DNA of 64,000 bases from Streptomyces abyssomicinicus. GTDB taxonomy: Bacteria; Actinomycetota; Actinomycetes; Streptomycetales; Streptomycetaceae. Position numbers and translations under genes: made by a program. The notes below the pieces were generated by a model, which ran no database searches, had not been told where the DNA came from, and was given only the letters and a program-made list of their open reading frames with translations. Below, piece after piece: positions 43,904-53,488 of this stretch; within the stretch, counting starts at the first letter, position 1, and every line of letters starts with the position of its first letter. Location of the stretch: NCBI RefSeq assembly GCF_008974245.1, contig NZ_BBZI01000005.1, positions 468,180-532,179 of the forward strand, given 5' to 3'.

Positions 43904-43959
43904 GTGCGGGCGTGCGGGCGTGCGGGCGTGCAGGGGTGCGGGCGTGCGGGCGTGCGGGG
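43904..43959. repeat. seven tandem octamers between permease and ATPase genes
   Basis: Seven units of GTGCGGGC or a one- or two-base variant run without interruption. They fill most of the gap between the permease stop and the ATPase start within one minus-strand operon. Confidence 0.85.
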
Positions 43960-43961
43960 GT

Positions 43962-45119
43962 TCAGGCGTTCTCGGCGGGGTCGCGGAAGAGCACCCACAG
44001 CAGGAAGGGGCCGCCGAGCACACTGGTGACGACGCCCACCGGGATCTCCACGGGGGCGATGACGCGGCCCAGCGCGTCCGCGGCGGCGATCAGCACGGCC
44101 CCGGTCAGGGCCGACCCGAGGACCGGCACCCGGGTGGGACCGGCCAGACGTGAGGCGACGATCGGCGCGGCCAGCGCGACGAAGGCGACGGGACCGCCCA
44201 CGCCGACGGCGCAGCCGGACAGGGCGACCGCCAGGGCGAGCGCCGCGCCCCGGGTCCGGCGCAGGTCGACACCGAGGCTCGCGGCCAGTTCGTCGTCGAG
44301 CCGCAGCAGTTGCAGCCGGTTGCCGGCGGCCAGCGCGAGCGGCACCAAGGCGGCCAGGACCCACAGCAGCGGCGTGCCCACCGACCAGTCACGGCCGCTG
44401 AGGCTGCCGACGGTCCACAGGAAGACACCGCCCGCCGTGTTGTCGTTCTCCCGGGACATCACCAGGTCGGTGACGGCGGCGACGACGGTGGAGACGCCGA
44501 TGCCGACGACGAGCACCCGGTGGCCGCGGGTGCCGACGCCGCCCGCGCAGAGCACCACCAGCGCCGCGGCCGCCGCCGCGCCCAGCGGGCCCAGCCACCA
44601 GTCGCCGATGGTGCCCGTGGCGGAGCCGACGACGGAGGCCACCACCACGGCGGTGGCACCCTCGTTCACGCCGATCACGTCCGGGGTGGCGAGCCGGTTG
44701 CCGGCCAGGGTCTGCAGCAGGCAGCCGGCCACGCCCAGCGCGGCGCCGACCAGCAGGGCCACCACGATGCGCGGCAGCCGGAAGTCCTGGACCAGCATCA
44801 CGGTCGCGGCGTCGCCGGTGCCCAGCAGGCCCTCGACGGTCCGGGAGAGGCTCATGCCGGTGGAGCTGGCGAACGAGGCCAGCGCGACCACGACGGCGCC
44901 GAGCAGCGCCAGGCCGGCGGCGGCGACGGCGGTGCGGCGCGGGAACAGCCAGGATAGCCGGCCGGCCCGGATCACCGTGCTGTCCGGGGGCGTCACGTCG
45001 GGCGCCCCGGCTCCCGCCCCGGCTCCCGCCTCGGGTTCCGGCCCGGGCCCCGTCCCGGGAAACGTCTCTCCGGCGGTGACGGGCGCCTTCGTCCCGTGCG
45101 CCGTCCCGTGGGGGGTCAT
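43962..45119 (-). CDS. iron-siderophore ABC transporter permease 2 (FecCD)
   Basis: A 385-residue FecCD-family permease with about nine membrane helices, for example AVAAAGLALLGAVVVALASF and the family motif LPRIVVALLVGAALGVAGCL. GNRLATPDVIGVNEGATAVV and VPVLGSALTGAVLIAAAD are also characteristic. The first 45 residues are a low-complexity Gly/Ala/Pro-rich cytoplasmic extension. ATG at 45119 overlaps the stop of the first permease by four bases, giving translational coupling. Confidence 0.9.
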   Translation of the reverse strand: MTPHGTAHGTKAPVTAGETFPGTGPGPEPEAGAGAGAGAPDVTPPDSTVIRAGRLSWLFPRRTAVAAAGLALLGAVVVALASFASSTGMSLSRTVEGLLGTGDAATVMLVQDFRLPRIVVALLVGAALGVAGCLLQTLAGNRLATPDVIGVNEGATAVVVASVVGSATGTIGDWWLGPLGAAAAAALVVLCAGGVGTRGHRVLVVGIGVSTVVAAVTDLVMSRENDNTAGGVFLWTVGSLSGRDWSVGTPLLWVLAALVPLALAAGNRLQLLRLDDELAASLGVDLRRTRGAALALAVALSGCAVGVGGPVAFVALAAPIVASRLAGPTRVPVLGSALTGAVLIAAADALGRVIAPVEIPVGVVTSVLGGPFLLWVLFRDPAENA

Positions 45120-46198
45120 GCCGCGCCTCCCGCCGTGGAGAACCGCCGGGAGCGGGCGATCCAGATGAGCAGCGGCCCGCCGATGAAGGCGAGCAGCACG
45201 CTGACCGGCGTCTCCCAGGGGCGGATGACGACCCGGGCGAGGATGTCCGCCACGATCATCACGCACGCGCCGGTCAGGGCCGACAGCGTCAACTGCCCCG
45301 AGATCCGCGGACCGGTGACGGCACGCGCGACGTAGGGGGCGAGCAGGCCGAGGAAGGCGATCGGCCCGGCGAGGGCCACCGCGCAGCCGGCCAGCAGGGT
45401 GACGGAGACGGCGACCACCAGCCGTACCCGGCCGGGGTGGTGACCGAGCGCCCGGGCGCTGTCGTCGCCGAGGGCGAGAGCGGCCAGCGGGCGGGAGCTG
45501 CCGTAGGCGATCAGCAGGCCGAGCGCGATCAGCGGGAGCAGCGGGTAGGTGTCGGAGGTCTCCACGCCCGCCAGGGAGCCGATGGTCCAGTAGCGGTAGA
45601 CGTCGAACGTCGACTGCGTCCCCAGCAGGACGTAGGAGGTCATGCCGTGGAAGGTGGCGCCGAGGGCGGAGCCGGCCAGCACCAGCTTCAGGGGCGATCC
45701 CGCCGCGCGCCCGGAGGCGGCCAGCAGAAGGACGACCGCGCTGGCGGCCATGCCGCCGAGCAGCGCGCACACCAGCACGCCGTAGGAGGACTCGACGCCC
45801 AGATAGGTCAGCCCGACGACGACGCCCAGCGCGGCGCCGGAGTTGACGCCGAGCAGCCCGGTCTCGGCGAGCGGGTTGCGGGTGGCCGCCTGGAGCAGGC
45901 AGCCGGCCACACCCAGCGAGGCGCCGACCAGAACGGCGGCGACGGTGCGGGGGAGCCGGACGTCGACCACGGCGAGACGGAGCTGGGCGTCGGCGCGTGC
46001 CGTCGCTTCGCCCGCGAGGAAGTCCCAGGCGCGGGCGACGGGGCTGTTCCCGGTGCCGACGAGCAGGGACAGCAGGGCACAGGCCAGGAGCACGGCCAGG
46101 AGGCCTAGGGCCGTCCAGAGCGTGGGCCGGTGCGGTCGGCCCTCGGCCTCCCGGAGCGGGTCGCTCGTCCCACCCACCCCTTCTTGCGCAATCAACAT
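45116..46198 (-). CDS. iron-siderophore ABC transporter permease 1 (FecCD)
   Basis: A 360-residue FecCD permease: LWTALGLLAVLLACALLSLL is the first helix, then VRLPRTVAAVLVGASLGVAG and AATRNPLAETGLLGVNSGAA, and near the end LAGPIAFLGLLAPYVARAVT. It forms the channel with the second permease. The ATG at 46198 abuts the iron box; a TAGGCT element six bases ahead fits leaderless transcription, so iron repression would act right at the start site. It is divergent from the lipoprotein gene. Confidence 0.9.
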   Translation of the reverse strand: MLIAQEGVGGTSDPLREAEGRPHRPTLWTALGLLAVLLACALLSLLVGTGNSPVARAWDFLAGEATARADAQLRLAVVDVRLPRTVAAVLVGASLGVAGCLLQAATRNPLAETGLLGVNSGAALGVVVGLTYLGVESSYGVLVCALLGGMAASAVVLLLAASGRAAGSPLKLVLAGSALGATFHGMTSYVLLGTQSTFDVYRYWTIGSLAGVETSDTYPLLPLIALGLLIAYGSSRPLAALALGDDSARALGHHPGRVRLVVAVSVTLLAGCAVALAGPIAFLGLLAPYVARAVTGPRISGQLTLSALTGACVMIVADILARVVIRPWETPVSVLLAFIGGPLLIWIARSRRFSTAGGAA

Positions 46199-46215
46199 TA
46201 GGTTAGCCTAACCTA
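46198..46215. promoter_or_regulatory. iron box (DmdR1/IdeR operator) in a divergent promoter
   Basis: TTAGGTTAGCCTAACCTA is a near-perfect match to the DtxR-family consensus used by DmdR1 in Streptomyces and IdeR in mycobacteria. It has dyad symmetry over 17 bases. A TAnnnT -10 element lies inside it on each strand (TAGCCT at 46204-46209 plus; TAGGCT at 46210-46205 minus), so one repressor site should shut off both the permease and the lipoprotein genes when iron is plentiful. Confidence 0.92.
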
Positions 46216-46289
46216 TGAAACGCCGGGTGGATGTGTCGCATCTGCCTTTGTCCCGCCCGCTGTTCGATGTATTTCCGGAGTGCCCGATC

Positions 46290-47258
46290 ATGCGTATGAA
46301 TGCCCGAATGTCTCGCGTCCGGGTGGCGGCCGTGGCCGCCACCGTCACGGGCGCGCTCACGCTGACTGCCTGCGGCGGGGGCACCGAGGACGGCGCGGCG
46401 GAGGGCGGCGACAGGGCCGCCAAGGTGAGCGTCACCGACGCCACCGGCAAGAAGGTCGAGGTGCCCGAGGCGCCCGAGCGCGTCGTCGTGCTCAGCGAGA
46501 TGGACCTGGACGCCTCGCTGGCCCTCGGCGTCCAGCCGGTCGGTCTCACCGCCGGCCGCGGCCAGCAGGGCGCGCCCGCCTACCTGACCGAGCGGGCCGC
46601 GGGCATCCCGGTCGTCGGCGCGGTCACCGGCCCGGACATCGAGAAGGTCGTCGAGGCCGCGCCGGACGTCATCCTGGCCGGCCAGCTCGCCGACGAGCAG
46701 GTCCTCGAGCAGCTCCAGGCGATCGCCCCCACCGTCATCACCATCGACGACACCAAGAACTGGAAGAAGGCCCTGGAGATCACCGGGCAGGTGCTCGCCA
46801 AGGAGAACGAGGCCAAGGCCTTCCTCGCCGACTACGACGCCAAGGCCGGGGCGCTCAAGGACAAGCTCGGCGACAGGTCGGGCGCCGAGGTGTCCGTCGC
46901 CCGCTACTCGCCCAAGGGCACCGCGGTGATGCAGCAGGGCGTCTTCATCTCCGACGTGCTGAACGACCTCGGTTTCCGGCGTCCGGGCATCCAGAAGGAG
47001 CAGGGCGAGGGCCACTCCACCCCGCTCAGCGACGAGAACCTGGCCGAGATCGACGGCGACTGGCTCTTCATCGGCACCCTCACCCCGGCCGACGGCACCC
47101 TCCTCGACGAGCTCCGGGCCAAGCCGGCCTTCGCCCAGCTGGGCGCCGTGAAGTCGGGCTCGGTCACCGAGATCGACGGCTCCAAGTGGACCAGCCTCGG
47201 TGGCGCGCTGGCGGCGGTGTCGGTGCTGGAGGACATCGGGAAGGCGATGGCCCGGTAG
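46290..47258 (+). CDS. iron-siderophore-binding lipoprotein
   Basis: A 322-residue class III binding protein of the FepB/FhuD group. The signal VAAVAATVTGALTLTACGGG ends in the lipobox LTAC. Mature motifs include VPEAPERVVVLSEMDLDASL, GPDIEKVVEAAPDVILAGQL and WLFIGTLTPADG. Of four in-frame ATGs, 46290 is preferred because GGAG lies nine bases upstream; starts at 46296 and 46308 are also possible, and 46215 is too close to the iron box. It hands ferric siderophore to the divergently encoded permease pair. Confidence 0.92.
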   Translation: MRMNARMSRVRVAAVAATVTGALTLTACGGGTEDGAAEGGDRAAKVSVTDATGKKVEVPEAPERVVVLSEMDLDASLALGVQPVGLTAGRGQQGAPAYLTERAAGIPVVGAVTGPDIEKVVEAAPDVILAGQLADEQVLEQLQAIAPTVITIDDTKNWKKALEITGQVLAKENEAKAFLADYDAKAGALKDKLGDRSGAEVSVARYSPKGTAVMQQGVFISDVLNDLGFRRPGIQKEQGEGHSTPLSDENLAEIDGDWLFIGTLTPADGTLLDELRAKPAFAQLGAVKSGSVTEIDGSKWTSLGGALAAVSVLEDIGKAMAR

Positions 47259-47346
47259 CAGCCCGGTGGCACCCCGTCAGGCGTGTACCGTGCGGCTGTC
47301 GGCCGGCCACGGGACGAAGGCGGGAAGCCGGAAGGGCGGGACGCGC

Positions 47347-48966
47347 ATGACGGAGGGGAACGGGCCGTCCGCGGCGCCGGTGGCCCTGACACCGTACGGA
47401 AGGGTCGCCGGACGGTGGGAGGACCGGATCGCGGTCTTCCGCGGAATCCCCTACGCCGCGCCGCCGTTCGGGCCCCGCAGGTTCCGCCCGCCGGCGCCCC
47501 CGGAACCCTGGCAGGGAGTCCGCCCCGCCGTCGAGTTCGGGCCGACCGCGCCCAAACCGCCCTACTCGGACGCCTTCTCACGGTTCCTGTCGGACCCCTC
47601 GATCCCGGGCGACGACTGCCTGAACCTGAACGTCTGGACTCCCGAGCCGGGGCTGGGCGCACGGCTGCCGGTGATGGTCTGGCTGCACGGCGGTGCGCTC
47701 ACCCGGGGCTCCTCGGCGGTACCGGTGTACGACGGAGCCGGCTTCGCGCGCGACGGTGTCGTCCTGGTCTCCGCCAACTACCGCTTGGGCGTGGAGGGTT
47801 ACGGTCTCTTCCCGGACGCCCCGGCCAACCTCGGGCTGCGCGACCAGATCGCCGCGCTGGAATGGGTGCGGGACGCCGTCGCCGGGTTCGGGGGCGATCC
47901 GGACGACGTCACGGTGGCCGGGCAGTCCGCCGGCGCCGTGAGCGTCGGGGCGCTGCTGGCCTCACCCCGCGCCCGGGGCCTCTTCCGCCGCGCCGTCCTG
48001 CAGAGCGGGGCGCCGGAGGTCACCGAGCGGGACAAGGCGCGGCGGATGGTCCGGCGGATGGCCGCCAGGCTGAAGGTGCCGGCCACGGCGGCGGCCTTCG
48101 CCGAGGTCGACCGCGAACGGCTGCTGCACGCGCAGGCGGAGGCCGGGCGGCTCAGCAGCCCCCTGCTGGGCGGGCCGGCCTTCGGGATCGTGGAGGACGG
48201 CGACGTGGTGCCGGGCGACCCGCTGCGGGCCCTGGCCGAGGGCGGCGCGGCCGCCGACGTCGAGCTGCTGATGGGCTGGACGAAGGACGAGTACCGGCTG
48301 TGGCTGGTGCCGGGCGGACTCCTGGAGAGGGTCGACCGGCTCGGGCCGCTGGCCCTGGCCGGGGCGCGGGCGCGGTGCCGCAGCGCGGTGGACGTACCGC
48401 GCGGCTACCGGGCGCTGCGTCCGGGGGCCGGGACGGCGGAGATCGTGGGGCAGATGGTGACGGACCATCTGCTGCGGCTGCCGCTGCGCAGGATGGCCGA
48501 CGCGCGGGCCGGGGCCGCGGCCACCGGGCGCGGCCGGGCCTACCTGTACGAGTTCGCCTGGGAGTCCAACCTGCCGGACCTGGGGTCCTGCCACAGTCTG
48601 GAACTCGGGTTCGTCTTCGACAGCGGGGAGACGCGCGCGGCGCTGATGATGGCCGGGGAGGGCGCGCCGCGTGAACTGGCCGAGGCCATGCACGGGGCGT
48701 GGGTGCGGTTCGCGCGGGGCGAGGGGCCCGGGTGGGAGGCGTGGCACGCGGCGCACCCCGTGCGGGTCTTCGACGCGGGCGGGCCGCGCACCGTCCTCGG
48801 CCCGCGCGACGCGGAACTCGCCCTGTGGACCGCGCCGGGGGTCCCGTCGCCCGTGGAGCAGCGCCGTACCCTCCCGCTCCCGGGGACCTTCGCCCGCCGC
48901 GCCCGCCGTACGGCCGATCCCGCACCCCGCCGCCTCCGCCGCCAGGGCCCGGCACGACCGGGCTAG
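47347..48966 (+). CDS. type B carboxylesterase/lipase
   Basis: A 539-residue alpha/beta hydrolase. The start VFRGIPYAAPPFGPRRFRPP and GDDCLNLNVWTPEPG are carboxylesterase type B signatures; the oxyanion hole is MVWLHGGAL and the nucleophile lies in VTVAGQSAGAVSVGALLASP. The acid is probably in WTKDEYRLW and the His in GSCHSLELGFVFD. It hydrolyses carboxylic esters, perhaps p-nitrobenzyl-type; no signal peptide is seen, so it is cytoplasmic. ATG at 47347. It follows the lipoprotein gene by 88 bases on the same strand and may partly read through from it. Confidence 0.88.
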   Translation: MTEGNGPSAAPVALTPYGRVAGRWEDRIAVFRGIPYAAPPFGPRRFRPPAPPEPWQGVRPAVEFGPTAPKPPYSDAFSRFLSDPSIPGDDCLNLNVWTPEPGLGARLPVMVWLHGGALTRGSSAVPVYDGAGFARDGVVLVSANYRLGVEGYGLFPDAPANLGLRDQIAALEWVRDAVAGFGGDPDDVTVAGQSAGAVSVGALLASPRARGLFRRAVLQSGAPEVTERDKARRMVRRMAARLKVPATAAAFAEVDRERLLHAQAEAGRLSSPLLGGPAFGIVEDGDVVPGDPLRALAEGGAAADVELLMGWTKDEYRLWLVPGGLLERVDRLGPLALAGARARCRSAVDVPRGYRALRPGAGTAEIVGQMVTDHLLRLPLRRMADARAGAAATGRGRAYLYEFAWESNLPDLGSCHSLELGFVFDSGETRAALMMAGEGAPRELAEAMHGAWVRFARGEGPGWEAWHAAHPVRVFDAGGPRTVLGPRDAELALWTAPGVPSPVEQRRTLPLPGTFARRARRTADPAPRRLRRQGPARPG

Positions 48967-49052
48967 GATCCGTCGCGCCGGCGTCGGGGCCGCGCGGATC
49001 CGTCGCCGCTACGCTCGGCGGACCACCGTCCCGGGACCGCTGCGAGGAAGCC

Positions 49053-49334
49053 ATGGCCGTCACCTACCTGATGCTCGCCCGGATACCCGAGGGGGGCCTG
49101 GCGGCCTTCGACGCCTACGAGAACGCCGTCCTGCCCCTGCTCGCCGCGTACGGAGGACGACTCGAGCGGCGGCTGCGCACCCCGGACGACCGGGTCGAGG
49201 CCCACCTCGTCACCTTCCCGCACGAGGAGGACCTCGCCGCCTACCGGGCGGACCCCCGGCGTCGCGCCGCCGCACCGCGGCCGGAGTCGTCCGGGGTGGA
49301 GATCGAACTGCTCGAGGTCCGCGACGTGCGGTGA
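49053..49334 (+). CDS. small dimeric alpha/beta-barrel-like protein
   Basis: A 93-residue protein starting AVTYLMLARIPEGGLAAFDA, with YENAVLPLLAAYGGRLERRL and the late DLAAYRADPRRRAAAPR. The strand-helix-strand order and the YRADPRR end resemble DUF1330/ABM-type ferredoxin-like dimers. No catalytic residue can be assigned. ATG at 49053 with GAGGAAG upstream. It stands alone between the esterase and the convergent methyltransferase. Confidence 0.65.
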   Translation: MAVTYLMLARIPEGGLAAFDAYENAVLPLLAAYGGRLERRLRTPDDRVEAHLVTFPHEEDLAAYRADPRRRAAAPRPESSGVEIELLEVRDVR

Positions 49335-49374
49335 CGGCGCGCGGCGTCGGGGGCCGGGCGCGGCTCCGTGGTGC

Positions 49375-49436
49375 GGGACGGCCTGGCGAGGGACGGCCTG
49401 GCGCGGGACGGCCGTGGCGAGGGACGGCCGCGGCGC
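49375..49436. repeat. four 15/16-bp tandem units after the small barrel gene
   Basis: Units beginning GGGACGGCC occur at 49375, 49390, 49405 and 49421 with small variations. They occupy the gap between convergent genes and might fold into hairpins that end transcription. Confidence 0.6.
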
Positions 49437-49446
49437 GGGCGCCGGG

Positions 49447-50388
49447 TCAGGGGCGGGACGCGTGGGCGACGGCCGCGATCGCGTCCGGCCCCACCCGGCA
49501 GCAGCCGCCGACCAGCCGCGCCCCCGCCCCGCGCCAGGCGGCGACCGCCGCGGGGTCGAAGGCGGAACCCCCGGTCCAGCCACGGGCGGCGGCGTCCCAC
49601 GCCTCGCCGCTGTTCGGGTAGGCCACCACCGGCCCGCCCGTCACCCGTGCCGCCGTCGCCACCGCCCGGACGACGTCCCCGGGCGCGCAGCAGTTGACGC
49701 CCACCGCCACGATCTCCGGCGCGTCCGCGGCGAGCGCGAACGCCTCCTCCAGCGGCTGCCCGGCCCGGGTGCGGTCGCCGTCGACGGTGTACGACAGCCA
49801 GGCCGGCACCCCCAGCCCCCGCACCGCCCGCAGCAGCGCCCGTGCCTCGTCGGTGTCGGGGACCGTCTCCAGCGCCAGCACGTCGGGCCCGGCCGCGGCC
49901 AGCACCTCCAGCCGGGGACGGTGGAAACGCTCCAGCTCGGCCACGCTCAGCCCGTACCGCCCCCGGTACTCGGCGCCGTCGGCGAGCATCGCCCCGTACG
50001 GCCCCGCCGACGCCGCCACGTACAGCTCCCGGTCCACGCCCCGCTCCCGCGCCCGCCGCGCCGCCGCCCTGGCCAGCTCCACACTCCGCGTCATCAGTGC
50101 GGCCGCGTCCCGCCCGCCGATCCCGCGGCGGGCGAACCCCTCGAAGGTGGCCTGGTAGCTCGCCGTGATCGCCACGTCCGCGCCGGCCTCGAAGTAGGCC
50201 AGGTGGGCCTCGGTGACCGCCTCCGGGCGCTCGGCGAGCAGCCGCGCCGACCACAGCTCGTCGCTCAGGTCGTGCCCGGCGGCCTCCAGCTGGTTCGACA
50301 GGCCGCCGTCCAGCACCAGCCCGCCCGGGGCGGAGGCGAGGGCGGCGGGAAAACGCGAGGTCGTGGAGGTGCTGCGGGCGCCGGTCAT
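49447..50388 (-). CDS. mmuM: homocysteine S-methyltransferase
   Basis: A 313-residue zinc-dependent methyltransferase that makes methionine from homocysteine, usually with S-methylmethionine or SAM as donor. The start is LVLDGGLSNQLEAAGHDLSD; zinc ligands are in VAVGVNCCAPGDVVRAV (first Cys) and LVGGCCRVGPDAI (Cys-Cys). FEAGADVAITASYQATFEGF is conserved. ATG at 50388. It lies ten bases after the start-distal end of the BrkB gene on the same strand, so they may be co-transcribed. It links loosely to the sulfur theme 10 kb away. Confidence 0.9.
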   Translation of the reverse strand: MTGARSTSTTSRFPAALASAPGGLVLDGGLSNQLEAAGHDLSDELWSARLLAERPEAVTEAHLAYFEAGADVAITASYQATFEGFARRGIGGRDAAALMTRSVELARAAARRARERGVDRELYVAASAGPYGAMLADGAEYRGRYGLSVAELERFHRPRLEVLAAAGPDVLALETVPDTDEARALLRAVRGLGVPAWLSYTVDGDRTRAGQPLEEAFALAADAPEIVAVGVNCCAPGDVVRAVATAARVTGGPVVAYPNSGEAWDAAARGWTGGSAFDPAAVAAWRGAGARLVGGCCRVGPDAIAAVAHASRP

Positions 50389-50398
50389 GCCACCGAGC

Positions 50399-51637
50399 CT
50401 ACGGCTCGGGGTCGGTCAGCCCCTTCTTCGCGGCCTCGTTGTTGCGCACCGCCTCGGTGTCGTCCTTGACCGTCTCGTCCAGGCCCTTGCCGTTCTTCAC
50501 CGTGCCGTTCCTCGCGCCCCCGTTCTTCGCGGCGTGCCGGGCGTGGGCGCGCAGCAGGCGTCCGGTGACGTCCTCCGGCGGGAGGAAACGCGACCACCGC
50601 TCGGGGAACTCCGACGGCGTGTCCGGGTCGTCGTCGGCGCCCGGCGTCGTGGTGCGCGCGACGTACTCGACGATCTGCGCCTTGCGGATCCGCTCGTTGG
50701 CCTCACGCGCCGCGGCCGTCGCGGCGGCCGGCCAGACCCGGTCGATGGCGGCGTTGACCGCCGCGCCCACCAGCACCGCGAACGCCGACACGCCGATCCA
50801 CAGCAGGATGGCCACCGGCGCCGCCAGCGAGCCGTAGATGGTCGGCCCCTCGATGGTGGAGGTCAGGTACAGCCGCAGCAGGGCGCTGCCCACCACCCAC
50901 ATGCCGAGGGCGACCAGCGCCCCCGGGATGTCCTCCATCCACGGCGAACGCACCGGCACCGACACGTGGTACAGCGTCGTCAGGAAGATCACCGACAGCA
51001 CCATGACGACCGGCCAGTACAGCAGCTGCACCAGCGTCTGGGACCACGGCAGGATCCGCATCACCACGTCCGGACCGGCCACCATCAGCGGCAGCGCCAC
51101 CGACCCGATCAGCAGCCCCACGATGAACAGCAGGAACGCCATCAGCCGCGTCCGCACGATGCCCCGAACCCCGTCCAGGCCGTACATCACCGTGATGGTG
51201 TCGACGAAGACGTTGACCGCGCGGGACCCGGACCACACGGCGAGCAGGAAGCCGAGCGAGATCACGTCGGGCCGGCCGCCGGAGGTGACGTCGTCCAGGA
51301 TCGGCTGGGCGATCCCGGTGACGCCCCGGTCGGTGAGGACCCTGCGGGAGGCCTCCAGGATGTTGTGCTCCACCCCCTGGATGGTCTCCGCGCCCGTCCA
51401 GGCGTCCACGTAGCCGAGCAGCCCGACCAGGCTCAGCAGCAGCGGCGGCACCGACAGCAGGGTGAAGAAGGCCGCCTCGGCCGCCAGGCCGAGGATGCGG
51501 TACTCCATGCACGAGTTGACGGTGTCCTTCAGCAGGAGCCAGGCCGTCCGGCGCTTGGAGACGTTGCGGTAGAGGACGCGGGCCCGGTGGAGGCGGCCGC
51601 CGGAGGGCTCGTCGGTGTTTTCACTTGCTGCCTGCAC
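50399..51637 (-). CDS. YihY/BrkB family membrane protein
   Basis: A 412-residue integral membrane protein. The conserved YihY block reads [20 protein letters not shown] with five to six further helices, for instance [20 protein letters not shown] and [17 protein letters not shown]. The C-terminal 110 residues are a charged cytoplasmic tail with repeated Asn/Lys/Gly ([15 protein letters not shown]). Family function is unsettled (once called RNase BN; some are transporters). The GTG at 51637 is preferred to an earlier GTG because the preceding residues are not conserved-looking. Divergent from the AidB-like gene. Confidence 0.85.
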   Translation of the reverse strand: MQAASENTDEPSGGRLHRARVLYRNVSKRRTAWLLLKDTVNSCMEYRILGLAAEAAFFTLLSVPPLLLSLVGLLGYVDAWTGAETIQGVEHNILEASRRVLTDRGVTGIAQPILDDVTSGGRPDVISLGFLLAVWSGSRAVNVFVDTITVMYGLDGVRGIVRTRLMAFLLFIVGLLIGSVALPLMVAGPDVVMRILPWSQTLVQLLYWPVVMVLSVIFLTTLYHVSVPVRSPWMEDIPGALVALGMWVVGSALLRLYLTSTIEGPTIYGSLAAPVAILLWIGVSAFAVLVGAAVNAAIDRVWPAAATAAAREANERIRKAQIVEYVARTTTPGADDDPDTPSEFPERWSRFLPPEDVTGRLLRAHARHAAKNGGARNGTVKNGKGLDETVKDDTEAVRNNEAAKKGLTDPEP

Positions 51638-51748
51638 GGGGTAAAGGTAACGGCAGCGCGGCGCGTCCCTGACATCCTGGGGCGGGCGTCGGCCCCGCTG
51701 AGCGGGCGAAGGCGGCACCGGACCCTGTGATCACGGAGCCCGGCACGG

Positions 51749-51754
51749 TAGGTT
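51749..51754 (+). promoter_or_regulatory. -10 element of a probable leaderless transcript
   Basis: TAGGTT lies seven bases before the ATG at 51762 and there is no Shine-Dalgarno. Confidence 0.4.
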
Positions 51755-51761
51755 CCGGCCC

Positions 51762-53405
51762 ATGCCGGCAACGCACTCCGTGACGAATCAGCCTCCGCCC
51801 CTGACCGGGTACGACGTGTACGGCGCAGACCGCGCGCTGACCGACGCCGTGGAACGCCACCTCGACCCAGAACTGCTCGACGAGGCCCGGCAGGAGCTCT
51901 CCGGCCTCGGCCGCAGCGCCGGATCCGCCCAGGTGCAGGACTGGGGGCGGCTGGCCAACGAGAACCCGCCCGTGCTGCGCACCCACGACCGCTACGGCCA
52001 CCGCGTCGACGAGGTCGAGTTCCACCCCTCCTGGCACCAGCTGATGCGCAAGGGCATCTCCGCGCAGCTCACCGCGGCATGGTCCCGCCCCGGCGGGCAC
52101 GTGCGGCGGGCCGCCGGCTTCCTTGTGTGGTCGCAGGCCGAAGCCGGACATGGATGCCCGCTGTCGATGACCCACGCCGCCGTCCCCGCGCTGCGCGCCG
52201 AACCGTCGCTGGCCGCCGAGTGGGAGCCCCGCCTCACCTCCACCCTGTACGACCCGGCGCTCGCCCCGGCCGCCGAGAAGCCCGGAGCGGTCTTCGGGAT
52301 GGGCATGACGGAGAAGCAGGGCGGCTCCGACGTCCGCGCCAACACCACCGTCGCCCGGCCGCTGGCCGAGGACGGCGCCTACGAGCTCACCGGCCACAAG
52401 TGGTTCTGCTCCGCGCCGATGTCCGACGGCTTCCTGGTGCTGGCCCAGGCCGGCGAGGGCCCCACCTGCTTCCTGCTGCCGCGCGTCCTCGCCGACGGCA
52501 CCCGCAACGTCTTCCGCATCCAGCGGCTCAAGGACAAGCTCGGCAACCGCTCCAACGCCTCCGCCGAGGTCGAGTTCGACGGCACCTGGGCCCGCCGGGT
52601 CGGCGAGGAGGGCCGCGGGGTGCGCACGATCATCGAGATGGTCGCCGCCACCCGCCTGGACTGCGTGCTCGGATCCGCCGCCCTGATGCGGCAGGCCGTC
52701 GCCCAGGCCGTGCACCACGCCGGCCACCGCGAGGCTTTCGGCGGGCTGCTGATCGACAAGCCGCTGATGCGCAACGTGCTGGCCGACCTGGCGCTGGAGT
52801 CCGAGGCCGCCACCGCCCTGGCGATCCGGCTGGCGGCCGCCTACGACGCCGTCCAGGACGACGGCGACGAACGCGAGCGGGCCCTGCTGCGCCTGGCCGT
52901 GCCGGCGGCCAAGTACTGGGTCACCAAGCGGTGCACGCCACTGGTGGCCGAGGCCGCCGAGTGCCTGGGCGGCAACGGCTACGTCGAGGAGTCCGGGATG
53001 CCGCGGCTGCTGCGCGAGTCGCCGCTCAACTCGGTCTGGGAGGGCGCCGGCAACGTGCAGGCGCTCGACGTGCTGCGCGCGCTGCGCCGGGAACCGGCCG
53101 CGCTGGACGCCTTCCTGCGCGAGGTGGGACAGGCCCGTGGCGCGGACCACCGGCTGGACGGGGCGATCAAGCAGCTGCTGACCGAGCTCGCGGACATGGA
53201 GGGCGCCGAGGCGCGGGCCCGCCGGGTGGTGGAGCGGTTGGCGCTGGTCCTCCAGGGTTCCCTGCTGGTCCGGTTCGCCCCGCCGGCGGTCGCCGACCTG
53301 TTCTGCGCCTCCCGGCTGGGCGGCGACTGGGGCACCGCGTTCGGCACCCTGCCGCACTCGCCGCACCTCGCCGACATCGTCGAGCGGGCCCGGCCGGTCG
53401 CCTGA
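51762..53405 (+). CDS. AidB-like acyl-CoA dehydrogenase family protein
   Basis: A 547-residue flavoprotein. The N-terminal part [20 protein letters not shown] is the AidB-specific start; FAD/active-site blocks include [39 protein letters not shown] and [20 protein letters not shown], and [20 protein letters not shown] supplies the Glu-bearing region. AidB of E. coli belongs to the adaptive response to DNA methylation and binds DNA, with only weak dehydrogenase activity. No ada/alkB neighbours are present. ATG at 51762, probably leaderless. A strong palindrome follows the stop. Confidence 0.9.
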   Translation: MPATHSVTNQPPPLTGYDVYGADRALTDAVERHLDPELLDEARQELSGLGRSAGSAQVQDWGRLANENPPVLRTHDRYGHRVDEVEFHPSWHQLMRKGISAQLTAAWSRPGGHVRRAAGFLVWSQAEAGHGCPLSMTHAAVPALRAEPSLAAEWEPRLTSTLYDPALAPAAEKPGAVFGMGMTEKQGGSDVRANTTVARPLAEDGAYELTGHKWFCSAPMSDGFLVLAQAGEGPTCFLLPRVLADGTRNVFRIQRLKDKLGNRSNASAEVEFDGTWARRVGEEGRGVRTIIEMVAATRLDCVLGSAALMRQAVAQAVHHAGHREAFGGLLIDKPLMRNVLADLALESEAATALAIRLAAAYDAVQDDGDERERALLRLAVPAAKYWVTKRCTPLVAEAAECLGGNGYVEESGMPRLLRESPLNSVWEGAGNVQALDVLRALRREPAALDAFLREVGQARGADHRLDGAIKQLLTELADMEGAEARARRVVERLALVLQGSLLVRFAPPAVADLFCASRLGGDWGTAFGTLPHSPHLADIVERARPVA

Positions 53406-53410
53406 CGCGT

Positions 53411-53446
53411 CCCTCCGCGGCGGCGACGCGTCGCCGCCGCGGAGGG
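53411..53446. terminator. 36-bp perfect palindrome after the AidB-like gene
   Basis: Bases 53411-53446 form a perfect inverted repeat of 18 bp per arm, starting five bases after the stop. GC-rich without T-run; a typical strong Streptomyces terminator. Confidence 0.75.
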
Positions 53447-53488
53447 CCCGCCGCCCCCGGCCACCCGGGAGCCACAGCCGTCGGACCC

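Noticed and set aside
41979..44153. Plus-strand open frame of about 720 codons
   Set aside because: Antisense to the macrolide glycosyltransferase and ABC ATPase genes, whose motifs are unambiguous.
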